Origin: Meghimatium bilineatum
Lineage: Eukaryota; Mollusca; Gastropoda; Stylommatophora; Philomycidae
DNA: 64,000 nt
Direction: 5' to 3'
Assembly: GCA_034231615.1 (NCBI GenBank)
Contig: CM067304.1
Location: forward strand, 24,672,589 to 24,736,588
Part shown: piece by piece, positions 50,390 to 60,644 of the stretch
Layout: each line of letters starts with the position of its first letter
Numbering within the stretch: position 1 is the first letter of the stretch
The notes under the pieces: model-generated
Told to the model about the DNA's origin: nothing
What the model saw: only the letters and a program-made list of their open reading frames with translations
The model's database searches: none
Position numbers and translations under genes: made by a program

Positions 50390-50393
50390 CATT

Positions 50394-50430
<37 letters not shown>
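50390..50430. repeat. (TA)n microsatellite
   Basis: A TA tract inside a longer TATG/TGTA-rich stretch (about 49920-50560). The long open frames here are low-complexity artefacts. Confidence 0.9.
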
Positions 50431-50431
<1 letters not shown>

Positions 50432-50989
50432 ATTGTTTGTGCAGTTACCTATATACATGTATTTGTCTGTATTCCAATGTATGCTGTGATATCAGTATAT
50501 ACTTTTATATATGTCTAGATATTTGTATGTATGTGTGCTTATATTTAGGTATCTATGATTATTAAATAAAATGTATACATATTTGTTTAGTTCGTGATTG
50601 TATTTGGGATGTGTATATATTTCGTTATCTATCCTATACTGTCAAATGTTATTCTTCTTTATACATTTCTATGTTCCCTGTATCTATTTGTAGCTCCCCC
50701 CCCCCCGCTCCTGCGTGCACTAACTTTCTCTATCATTTCCCGTTATCTCCCGTCCTCCACTAACCCCCCCCCCCAATCCTTGGCAGTGCTATTTGGTCTC
50801 CCCTTTCTTTAGTTTTGCATCTTTCATCTTTTAGTAGTTCATAATTTATACATATTGAACGCATCAATATGCACTTCTTATTAATATTATTTTGCGCTGG
50901 GTTTGTCACTGGTGATGATTTTCTGGTGAGAGAAATAATTCTCCCAGCCATTTTGGTTCAATTCGTTATGGTTTTGTTTTCTTAACTGT

Positions 50990-51130
50990 TGCTATTGTCT
51001 TGATAAAGGTCTCAATTGGATCGACACGGTGACAATTGTATTTGTTCTTTTTTTTATTGTTATTTTCTATATTTTATTATTTTATATTGACAGTTTTCTA
51101 GTAACCTATTTACCTTATTTGCATTTACCT
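50990..51130 (+). repeat. Penelope-like 3' motif copy
   Basis: GTCTTGATAAAGGTCTCAAT / TGGATCGACACGGTGACAAT, followed by TTTTCTAGTAACCTATTTACC. The latter is also found at about 57468, before another core copy. Confidence 0.5.
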
Positions 51131-51134
51131 CTAC

Positions 51135-52495
51135 TTACAAGGCTAATTTAGAAGAAGAATGCACTTTGGATTTAACCAATATCGGTCAGTGGCCAGCGGT
51201 TATTTCGGACAACGTTATGCTGCACCTAATTGTGTTTCGGAACAACTCCAGTACATAAACTACACGTTCGAGGAGGTTACACCTGCGGTCTGAGAGAAGA
51301 GGAAGCTGACCAAAGCTTGGTTCCTTCAGAAAATGTCGAATGGCGAAAAAATTACGCCGAATATGAATGCATTATTCTCCAACAAGAAAGTCATTGTGTG
51401 ATAGTATCTGGTTGCGGAACCCTTCACAGGCAGGGGGTTTCACAGTAAGAAGTGAGAACCCTTCACAGATAGCAAGAGATGGACGGCGTGAAATGCAACA
51501 CATTGAATGTTTTGCTCTTGTGTACATGTTGTCACTATGGATGCTAGTGGCACACAATGCGAAGGTGTGTTTATCTAAGAACGTGTCAAGCGACGATAAA
51601 ACACAACGTGTGTTTTATAGGAACGTGTCAAGCTATGATCAAGTGCAACGTTTGTTTACCTAAGAACATGTCAGATAATAGACAGACGGGAATCATACAA
51701 GGTAGAAGCTTCTTGGTTGGTCTGAGGCAACATGGGTTTATTGTAACCAGAAGGATCAATTTCTGATTGGCCAGAGGTTTTCCTCTGGGGAAATGAAAGA
51801 TTTTGATTGGTTGGAAGTTTCTGGAAGTTTGGAGGAACTTAAGAGTGGAGGAGGAAGAAGGATTGCATTATCGACTGCCGAGCAGGGCGGTCGCACTTTC
51901 ACTCCTGAGGAAGTCAGTACCCAGGTTAGAGGGCAGTCTCTATCAGGCTTGTCTCGGACAGTCAGTACTTGTCTCCCAGGAGAGACAAGTCCTAGTTAGT
52001 CTCGGAGCAGTCCGAGTTTTCGGTATCCCAGGAGAGGCGAAGAAGTCAGGGTTAGATAGTTAGTCGGTATACTCTCTAAGACTTAGCTTATAACCCGAGT
52101 GAAGCAATTTCTGGATGTGTTAGCGTAATTTGTAATCTGAGATGATTATATTATTGCCCAGTTGCAGATAATTTAGGATTAGTCTGCAGAGTTGAGGACG
52201 GACTCGAATAAAACTAGATTGGGACTTGTGCCTTGTGTTTATTTGCCTCTCTCATGAGTATGATGCTATTAATTGATGTATATCAACTTCTATAAATAAA
52301 CCTCATATTCTTGTGAAGGAGTGCTTTGGTTAACTGATTGATGTCGAGCAGTATTTCACAGATTTAGACCTGGTCACAGCACCAGTATTCCAGTAAGTCC
52401 TAAAAGGCATTTTCTTCCGTCGCAAATTATTGTGACAGGCAGATCTTCTTTCTGTCACACTAGTCTGTCCAGGACAGACAGTCAACTATATGTTT
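51135..52495. other. no gene recognised inside the hAT-like element
   Basis: Moderate-GC sequence with duplicated short phrases (for example AACGTGTCAAGC, and GAGACAAGTCC / CTCGGA). It looks like an LTR or other inserted repeat with an AATAAA at about 52208, but paired TG...CA ends with a target duplication could not be shown. Confidence 0.3.
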
Positions 52496-52499
52496 TCGG

Positions 52500-54425
52500 T
52501 AACAAGTTGTTTCTGTCACACATAAGTGCAGAGCATTTTACTGTTACAATTGTTCTGATTCTGTTATCGCTTGTTTCCAACCCTGACCCAGTCTGAACCT
52601 GCGTTTGTTTCAGAAGAAGGTTTCAAAAACCGAAGGAAACTCTCACCCCGAGTAACAGACTTCGAGTTCAGTCCATCACATCAGCAATTGGTGATGAAAT
52701 GGAAGGATCTGAAACTTCGTCATCGTACTTGTTACACCCTCAACAGTGCCAGTCAAGTACAAATTAAGAAAGAACAAAGAAAAATGAAGAGAGATTCTTA
52801 AACGAATATTAGTTTCTTGGGCAAACAAAACTTGGCTCTACGATGTCATCGGGAGTGTGAATCACTCGAATCGACGCAGAACAAGGGCAATTTCCTTGAG
52901 GTTGTAAAGTTTTAGTCGAAGTATGCTCCCGTTCTCAAAGAACAAACTCTTCGGATCCAACGTAGAGGTGCTCCACGGCCATCTTACTTGTCCCAGAATG
53001 TTCAGAACCAATTCATCAATTTATTGGATGAACAAGTTCGACGTCGTATTATCCAGCGGGTAAAAGAGGCCAAATACTTTGCCATAATATTTGATATCAT
53101 ACCCGACGTCTCTCACATGGATCAAACTTCGCAAGTGCTTCGTTATGTTGTGATAGAAGACCAAGGTGTGTCTGTTGAAGAGTCTTTTATCGACTTTATT
53201 GACACAGAGAAGAAAAATGCCGCCAAGATTGCAAGAACGATTTTGAAGAAGCTAGAGGCGGGCAGCCTCGACATCATGGACTGCCGAGATTAAGGGTATG
53301 ATAACGCTGCTGTAATGAAAGGGGAACATTCGGGAGTTCAGAAACGGATTTGCGATATAAATCCTAAAGCCCAGTATATTGCCTTTTTTCGAACCACCTA
53401 GCTGGGATCCATGCGGTACAAGAAGAACTAAACTCTGTGACCTTCTTCGGCATGCTTGATCGTCAGCACACATCTTTTCTAATTCCACTCACCGTTTGGA
53501 CGTGCTGATCAACACCACTGGATCGAGTCTCAAACGATTTGCCGAAATACGTTGGAGCGCGAGAGGCGATGCGGTCAATATGGTTAAAAACCACTTTCTG
53601 AAGATTCTGGAAACACTTGAACTTTTAACTGAGAATACCGAAAATTCAGAAACGAGGTCCTCGGCTGACAGCTTGCTGGTGGCGATGCAGTCATTCACAT
53701 TCTTAACGTATCTAGGATTCTGGGCTCCTATTGTAACGGAAATAAACGACATGCTGGCATATATGCAGAAGAAGGGCTTGAGCATTCGGAATTGTGCAGC
53801 AAAAATGAAAAAAATTGAGTGAATTCCTCACGAATTCGAAGGAAACAGTAGCCGATGCGAGTTTGAGCTATGTGCAGCCGGTGCGTTCTGAATTTGGAAT
53901 CCCTACGGAGCCACAGCGGCAAATACGTTGTAAAAAGAAGATGCCTGGAGAAGAAGCCGCCGATGCCCGGTTAAGTTACAGAAATTAACTTCGGTTGGAA
54001 AAATACGCCTCCATGGACAGAGTGAATCAGGAGATTTCAACAAGATTTAAACAACTGCATGAGGTTGCTGACACGTTTGGCTTTCGTTCTCCAGAGCAAC
54101 TGTTAGACGATAGAATCGACATTGATCTTCACAACGCTCCTGATGATGACATCGACACGAATGAATATTTATTCGAGAGAAAGCGACTAATGAATTTTGT
54201 CGCAGCATCTTCGGCCTTGAACTTGAAGGAATAAGGGCCTTTAGAATTACTTGCCTTCATTCAGAAACATCAGCTTTCCGATTCAGTACCCAACATTGTC
54301 ATCTTACTGCGTGTGTTCCTAACTCTATGAGTTAGTATAGCTACCTGTGAAAGAAGTTTCTCCAAACTCAAATTAATCAAAAACTATATCAGGTCAACTA
54401 TGAGCAACTTGAGTTGTTTGTTTGT
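52500..54425 (+). pseudogene. hAT (ZMYM1/TTF-like) transposase remnant
   Basis: A short CRAFYCYNC stretch suggests the TTF-type zinc finger. FVSEEGFKNRRKLSPRV, SHQQLVMKWKDLK and NKGNFLEVVKF follow, then the catalytic part with IIFDIIPDVSHMDQTSQVLR, GVSVEESFIDFI and LDIMDCRD. After a frameshift come SLKRFAEIRWSARGDAV, and later the C-terminal CERSFSKLKLIKNYIRSTMS near 54345. This is the layout of the zinc-finger MYM1-like proteins derived from hAT elements. Several stops and frameshifts exist and no introns fit them, so I call it a dead transposase and not a host ZMYM gene. Confidence 0.8.
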
Positions 54426-54429
54426 TAAG

Positions 54430-55080
54430 TAGGGGTTTATGCCTCATATGGTCGAGGCCCACCTCTTTCAACCTAGGACTGGTGTCCATATTGGTTATAT
54501 CGAGGCGGTTGGGGACCTGTGGTTTTTGTGGCTTGTCTGCCTGGTTGTTGCTAGGATGTTGCTCTGTTAGCCGGGTTCGCTGTTGGGCCTCCTAGCTGCA
54601 GTCCTTGTATGGACTGCCTTGTGGCTCTGCCTGTCTCCGGTATTGATTAGACTATAAGGTGGTAGTCCTTAAAAGGACTTTGTGGTGGATTGGTTGGAGC
54701 TCTTTCTTCTGCTTCTTTCCTGTGCTGTTAATTCGCTTAGAGGGTCTGGAACACATGTTGTCTGTAGTTGTCTATGCTGACATTGGTTGTGCAGTATCGG
54801 CTGCTGATTGTACCTGTGGAGAAAGATTTTTTTTTTCTTTTAAAAAAAAATATGAAATGAAGTTTATAGCCCTTATAAGGACTTTATTCTGTCTGGTCGG
54901 TGCTCTTTGTTGTGTTGTGTCATCTCTCTGTTGTTCCTGTCTGGGTTGGCTGTTGATTATATGCTATGTTGCTTGCCTGCTGGTGTTACCTGTGGATTTT
55001 GGTTTTTTTTGTTTTGTTTTTGTTTTTATTATTATTATTATTTTTTATTAATTTTTTTATTAATTTAAAAATAAAAATTT
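54430..55080. other. no gene recognised inside the hAT-like element
   Basis: T/G-rich low-complexity sequence ending in TTATTATTATT and a C run at 55085. The open frame at 54659-55051 is compositional. Confidence 0.35.
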
Positions 55081-55299
55081 TAAACCCCCCCCCCCCCAAA
55101 GCATATATATTCATACATATATAAGGTTTTGAATTTTCCTATAGTTCTATGCCTATATGCATACCATATACATGTACACACACAATTGGGTCTACATAAT
55201 CATATATATGCACATACCTCCCATATACAAATATACATACATAGTCTTACCCCTGTACACATACCCATACATACATACACCTATGTATGTATATATATA

Positions 55300-55305
55300 C
55301 ACACC

Positions 55306-55350
<45 letters not shown>
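55300..55350. repeat. (TA)n / CATATA microsatellite
   Basis: A long TA tract within a CATA-rich stretch (55100-55380). Confidence 0.9.
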
Positions 55351-55356
<6 letters not shown>

Positions 55357-55429
55357 TCACGTATATATATCTAAGAACACATTATCGTACTTTAAAAAAA
55401 AAAATTAAAATTACAAGACAAAATATATG

Positions 55430-55825
55430 ATGATGTTCGTCCGTCGTGATCGACGATGACCAAAAACTCAACCATAATAATAATAACAATAAATAATAAA
55501 ATAATAAAGTTAATAGTGCGTTTTTAAATGACTAGCAAGTCCAATGCGCGCACAAAATGTTCTTTTACAGAATTGACAACAATAGAAGGTATCTGTGTGA
55601 GGTTGAGATGTTTTTTCTTTTCTACGTGTCCGCTTCTGTCTTGCAGTTTCTTGTCTGAATTCTTCCGCCTCTAGTGCTCCCGTTCTAATGCTGTAACGCC
55701 ATGCTGTTCTATCCTGAGCGAGGCTCTCCCAGGCGCCTACGTCAATGTTAAGATGTGAAAGAAGTATAAAATATATACATACAATGGTATTATCTACATC
55801 TCTATTCTTCATTCGATACATGTTG
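55430..55825 (-). pseudogene. LINE C-terminus with C2H2 zinc finger
   Basis: The minus frame reads AWESLAQDRTAWRYSIRTGA, then KRTRRKEK and YCCQFCKRTFCARIGLASHL with KTHY, a C2H2 finger that ends the ORF of an RTE/CR1-type LINE. Its 3' flank includes CGTCCGTCGTGATCGACGAT; a diverged relative of that flank occurs near 63108. Confidence 0.75.
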
Positions 55826-55829
55826 TGAT

Positions 55830-56500
55830 TATACTAGTCTAGATATGACAATATATGGTATATGTTACAATCCTTTAAAGTCTTCCTGTTACATAGCGTA
55901 CAAGCTTCTGTCACTTGTGTTTAGATTCCTATTATTCATTCTTTCTCCTGCATTCTCCCCTTCTTACATACCGTGCTCACCCACACATTCTTATTATTCT
56001 TGTCTGTTCTATTACATTTTCAGTCCCTATGGTTGCATAATGCAGTCTCGACCTTGTACTTTTGTATGTGTCCCTTTTCAACTTTTCATTTATACTCACA
56101 TACTCTCTCATATGTATTTCTATTTGTTCTTTGCCATATTCAAATCTTTTATATGGATGTCTCAATGGTTCTTCTATTTTTTCTTATACGTTGTGGTTTT
56201 AACTCTTTCTATACAACATGTCATTCAATAGCACATATTCAAATAATTGTATATTGCTAGTCATAGTCATTGCAAAAATTCACCTCAGATAGAGCAACTT
56301 GAGATTAAACAATCTCGCAATTATGTCAATCGAACATGAGCTGGTCAATGATGTGAACTTCGACACAGTCATTAATGACTTCGCTAGTTAAAAAACTCGT
56401 GAAGTGAATTTGAAATTTAAATTTTAAAATTTATTTATATCTTTGTTAAATGTGGATGAAATCGATAACAATAATACATTTGTAAAATTTTACTTGGGAT
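55830..56500. other. no gene recognised inside the hAT-like element
   Basis: T/C-rich sequence; long open frames on the plus strand are low in complexity. Near the right end of the hAT-like element. Confidence 0.35.
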
Positions 56501-56594
56501 TTTCTGAGTTTTTTTTAAATTTCGGATGGGGGGGGGCATCAAGATCTTCATCGCACCGGGCAGCAATTACCCTAGGTACACCCCTGTTCTAAAC

Positions 56595-57060
56595 TCTGAT
56601 TTCCAGGATCTCAATCTCAGAGCAACAGGTCTGAACATTAACACCATCGCTATCCATCGAATTATCCACAAGTCGGTGCTGAGTTCGCTTAGCAGATGTA
56701 TTAGCTGGCCAAAGCTGTCTCTGTTGTAAGCATCTTCTAGGTCGACCGTTGCGACCAGTTTCCTACTTCGCCTGATAACCCTCGTATATGTCATAGACGA
56801 GGATTGCTGCATTTGTGGTCGTGTCTCTCCCCAGTCTGTATGCACCTAAAGGGTCAGGAAATATGTCTCTATTTTCCAATTCGAATGCCAGTCTTCCAGC
56901 ACCTTGCCGTAGACATTTTGTAAAATACAAAATATTGGAGGTAATGAGCAGATACTGGCCACCTGTATAACGATCCATCAACACCCGCTTCTCTCCATAA
57001 TATGTCTCCACTAACACCCGTCCCTACCCATCGGCTACACTGTTCCAAATCGTAACCTCC
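56595..57060 (-). pseudogene. I-like LINE, 5' part of the copy split by a hAT element
   Basis: The minus strand reads AFELENRDIFPDPLGAYRLG, TNAAILVYDIYEGYQ, LVATVDLEDAYNRDSFGQLI and VALRLRSWKSEFR. Removing the hAT element joins this to LPQGSPLSPVLF at 49350, consecutive RT motifs. Coding similarity fades near 57060, at a run of C. Confidence 0.8.
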
Positions 57061-57069
57061 AACTCTGAA

Positions 57070-57460
57070 AGCGGTAACCTCCCCCCCCCCCCCCACCCTT
57101 TCCCCAAAACACTAAAAAACGAAGCCTCCTCTCCCAGCAGTATTAGGGAAATTCTCACTAACAAAGGGACACAATACATGCCCTTCATTATATCCAGAAC
57201 TAACGCTATATCCAGATGAATCGAAATAACCGAACAAAAGTTTGTTCCATATCTGTCTATAAAAAAAATGAACACCATAGTTTTTCACATGTGCTTTTCG
57301 GTTGAGTAACACGCGAAACACTCAGTTATGTAAAGTTGTCGCAAAGGTATGATTGCATAAGGGAGGTTTATGGATATCCGTTTAGTCCCCGAAGGGAGGC
57401 ATTTCAGTGCGACAGTATCAGTGCCGCACCCTGATACTATTTTTTAAATCTATTTTTATT
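57070..57460. other. no gene recognised
   Basis: It begins with a C14 run (about 57080). Minus-strand open frames have no recognised content. Confidence 0.35.
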
Positions 57461-57464
57461 CATA

Positions 57465-57960
57465 GCTAGGTTTTTCTAGTAACTTGTTTTACTCATTTTG
57501 CATTACCATTTGTTTGTTCGGTTACTGCTGCACCCTCCACTTTGTCGGATACCCTCTGACACTTTGTTTATTTATATTTGATTTATTTTTTAGTTTGGTA
57601 GCCTCAATCCTTTTGGACTTAACTCCGATTTGTTTAAATATGTGTTGGTGTGGTCATTATTGTATTGCTATACATGTTGTATTGGGTAATAATTTGTTAT
57701 ATCTGTTGTCATATTCCGTCCAATTTTCAACAAAACCCGCTTCTATGACTACATGTTTCCGCATATATCATTGTCACCTTTAACTTTGTATTGTTTACAT
57801 GTCAATAATGTAGTCCTATATAGTGCCTCTGTGGTGGTAACATTGTTTTTACTGTTTTCATTGTTTCTCACTGTTTTTTATATTCTTGAGAAAGTCCTAA
57901 CGGTTTAAAACGTTGAAAATGTCTTGTGTATTGTCATTTGTATGTTTTCGTGTTTACACC
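57465..57960 (+). repeat. Penelope-like tail
   Basis: TTTTTCTAGTAACTTGTTTT at the left and CTTGAGAAAGTCCTAACGGT / TTAAAACGTTGAAAATGTCT at the right echo 50990-51130. The T-rich interior has no usable frame. Confidence 0.45.
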
Positions 57961-57969
57961 TCAGAACCC

Positions 57970-58590
57970 CTTAGCGATAGTCCGCCTTGTTCAAGTGAAA
58001 CTTTTAAAAATCTGTGTTCAACTAAGTACTGTACTATAGATTAACAAACTGCAGTCCAGAATGGAATGTGTTTAAGCGGTTCACAGCTTAGCTACACTGT
58101 CTGCGCCTTTCCGTCAGACACATCCTGACACTTCAGCATGTATTATCAGTCAATTTGGTAATACACGGGATTGGACAGCGAATTCCACCTCCCAAACCTT
58201 TTTTTCGTCTTTGGAGACATGTCTGGCAAATAACAGTATCACTATCCTTTACTGGGGTAATGGCAAGCACGCCGGCGTAGCTATATTTGACATATGTTGC
58301 ACAAATGTTACAACGATGCAGGCGGCGTCTTGCAGCACTTCAAATCTCGTAGTAGCAGAATAAAAAAAAAAAGAATTAATTAAGAATGCTCACATTTTCA
58401 AGTTGGCTATATAATCTGGAACGTATGCAAAATTGAGAAAATGTACATGTAATGAAGGCGTACCCAACATGCACTCAACGAAGAGATACGTCGCCTGAAA
58501 TATGCAGATGAGAGAATGCGCAAGTTCTCGACTGCACTAGAGATATCAATATTATGAAAAAGATATGCATGCTTTAAGTTCTAACAATTA
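57970..58590. other. no gene recognised
   Basis: No recognisable features apart from an A10 run near 58362. Confidence 0.35.
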
Positions 58591-58594
58591 GGAA

Positions 58595-58795
58595 ATCTTC
58601 CTGGTGTAGTCGTTAAGCTGTTCGCTTTTTTATCAAGAGGTGGCGGGTTTGAATACCGTTCGCTACATTTTATTTACACAGTGGAATTATTCTGGGATCG
58701 CTGGGTATTATCGATTGAAGATACGGAGTTATGTGCTGTGTGTGGTATTCTCGGCAGGCAGTGTGCAATTTCGTTACTGAGTTATCTTCACGTAT
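58595..58795 (+). mobile_element. tRNA-derived SINE, forward copy of an inverted pair
   Basis: An A-box-like TGGTGTAGTCGTTAAGCTG and B-box-like GGCGGGTTTGAATACC are followed by a body ending in GGTATTCTCGGCAGGCAGTG. The same family lies inverted at 59728-59915. Confidence 0.72.
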
Positions 58796-58799
58796 TTTC

Positions 58800-59015
58800 G
58801 ACTCTTTCTAACATAGCACACCCATCATGCTTTTTCCCCTAACTTAGGCGTACTTGTACGTGTCACTTGGATCACCGCAAATTAATAGGCCCATACATGA
58901 TTTACATTGCAAGAAATCCTAGTGGCCGAAGATGATGCTTAGGCCTACAAAATACGATAATTTGTTATAAAAATATATTTTTTTCCATAGCATTTTTGAG
59001 TTAATCTTCCTAATG
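58800..59015. other. no gene recognised
   Basis: Short spacer; nothing seen. Confidence 0.35.
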
Positions 59016-59019
59016 ATAA

Positions 59020-59195
59020 TGTGTTGTCTAAACAACGAAGGTTTCCTGCAACAGACCTCCAACACCCTCTGTCTATTGTCTTGGTGGTGTACTCCGCTAG
59101 ACTATATCATTGTCCATCTCGTCATGGTTCCCTCCCACGTGTATCTCTGTCTACCTCTTGATCGCCTCTTCTCATCTACACCTCAAGTAAAGTAT
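59020..59195 (-). pseudogene. LINE C-terminal remnant
   Basis: The minus frame reads RRSRGRQRYTWEGTMTRWTM, then a decayed helix, resembling the GRQRxxW...W end of RTE/CR1-type ORFs. Confidence 0.45.
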
Positions 59196-59199
59196 TTTA

Positions 59200-59720
59200 C
59201 AATGTGCCATGTCTTTTAATATTTCCAGAAAATTTAATTTGTTTAATTTTTATTTTATTTAAAATTTCATGTTTTCATACGCAGTGTTGTCGGAACAAAT
59301 TTGTTAGTTTTCTTTCCCTATTCTTCTATATATCCACATTTCAAATGCAACAATTCTGCCTTCTGGTTGTTTTTTCATTATTCTTGTGTTTTGAGACATA
59401 CCTTATTGTAGATTAGATGTTGCATCTTATAATTCCCAGTTTTTGTTTGTGATTTGTTTAGATGTTAATAGTTTCCTCATGTCATTGGAAGTACTCTTAA
59501 CAATTCATATTCTCATTTTATCTTCTGTTTTACACCTACCATCATTTGTGATTATGTTGCCAACAGATTGGTAATGATCTTTTTGTTGTAGTAACTCTCC
59601 ATGTATTTTATGTTTAACCCCTATTGCTCTGCTATTTTAATGGTTAAAACCAACAAAAGGTTCAACAGTCGTAAAGATTTGACCTCACTGTACTCGGTTT
59701 CCCATATGTACTCCGTCACT
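59200..59720. other. no gene recognised
   Basis: T-rich sequence, possibly old retroelement tail. Nothing assignable. Confidence 0.35.
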
Positions 59721-59727
59721 CTCAATT

Positions 59728-59915
59728 AAACGGCATGCTGCCTGCCGAGAGTACCACTCATAGCACGTAACTCAGTAGCTTGAAGCGTTAGTCCACAGGG
59801 GTCTCCGAAAAATCCACCTTGTAAGCAAGACGACTCGCTCGAATCGTTTTCGAACTCATGACCTCTTGAACACAAGGCGAATAGCTTAAACACTACACCA
59901 GGGAGATCCCCAATA
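59728..59915 (-). mobile_element. tRNA-derived SINE, reverse copy of an inverted pair
   Basis: On the minus strand CTGGTGTAGTGTTTAAGCTA (A box) and GTCATGAGTTCGAAAACG (B box) are followed by a body ending GGTACTCTCGGCAGGCAGCA. Head and tail match the copy at 58595. Confidence 0.75.
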
Positions 59916-59989
59916 CAAATAATGTACGGATAACTCCCACATGGTGCTAGAGCCAAAGTTGCGATACACAGATGTATGCAAATCATCGA

Positions 59990-60305
59990 TTAATGCATTT
60001 GTCATCACTTGTTACCGCTGGGGAAAGCTGGCAGAAGACCGCGTCACATGAAAACAATAGTCTGCGAAGTGGTGTTAAGTCTTTAACTTTTGCAAATTAG
60101 CAGAATGCAGGTCAATGTCTTGCTTTTATAAAACATGTAAGAATTAAATACCTATCAGAGCGGAAGAGCGAAGGTTCACGGGTAAGGTATAACAGTGTCC
60201 AGCGATGGCATTTTCCCCATGTCTATTCTGAAACAAGTTTATGAATCGGCAGATTTAATCCCCGAAATATATGCTCCACTAGTGCCCGATTGACCACCTA
60301 AGTAC
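59990..60305. other. no gene recognised
   Basis: No coding or repeat content recognised. Confidence 0.35.
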
Positions 60306-60311
60306 AGGATT

Positions 60312-60560
60312 GCGTTGTGGCTGCGTAGCGCAGTGATTAGCTCACTGGCTTCGCATATTAGTGGTCCTGGATTCATTCCCAAGCTAAGTCAGAAATGTTT
60401 TTCAGACCGAAACGGCTCCCGGGTCGACTCCGCCTTAATAGGGTACCCGATTAATACTGCGAGGGAGAGGAGATGGCTATCGCCCTTATATACCAGAGCC
60501 ACTGAAATGTGAGATCGCTAACATCTCACACTCCTACGGCATTAATAAATGCTATGGTTT
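60312..60560 (+). mobile_element. tRNA-derived SINE, second family
   Basis: The head GCGTAGCGCAGTGATTAGCT (A box) and GGTCCTGGATTCATTCCC (B box) is tRNA-like. The body ends GCATTAATAAATGCTATGG. It differs from the 58595/59728 family. Confidence 0.75.
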
Positions 60561-60644
60561 AACTTTACTTTTACAGGCTTGCTGAAGACCGTCTGTGAAG
60601 ACGAACATGGTCATATAATCTTTACTTGATTTATCGATTTAGTT

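Larger units (their letters stand above)
49363..56586 (+). mobile_element. hAT-like transposon (ZMYM1/TTF-type transposase), 7.2 kb
   Basis: The left end CAGTGGCGCACCGAGG and right end (reverse-complemented) CAGGGGTGTACCTAGG match at 12 of 16. TTCTAATC (49355-49362) and TTCTAAAC (56587-56594) form an 8-bp target duplication with one change. Both ends also carry GCACCGGGCA and GCATCAAGA beside a poly-G/poly-C run. The transposase remnant is at 52500-54425. Much of the interior is later material: a Penelope-like tail, microsatellites, and a LINE finger fragment. Confidence 0.82.

Noticed and set aside
50161-50565. Long open frames of 110-134 codons
   Set aside because: They consist of low-complexity TATG/TGTA sequence rich in Tyr, Ile, Cys and Val; overlapping frames are equally open.
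51135-52495. A solo LTR
   Set aside because: AATAAA and duplicated phrases are suggestive, but I could not find TG...CA ends with matching target duplications.
52500-54425. A host ZMYM1-type gene
   Set aside because: The similarity is to hAT-derived ZMYM1-like proteins, but the frame is broken by stops and shifts without splice sites and lies between hAT-like ends with an 8-bp duplication.
54659-55051. A 130-codon membrane-like protein
   Set aside because: The hydrophobic content reflects T-rich DNA inside a decayed hAT element; no start context, homology or conservation could be seen.
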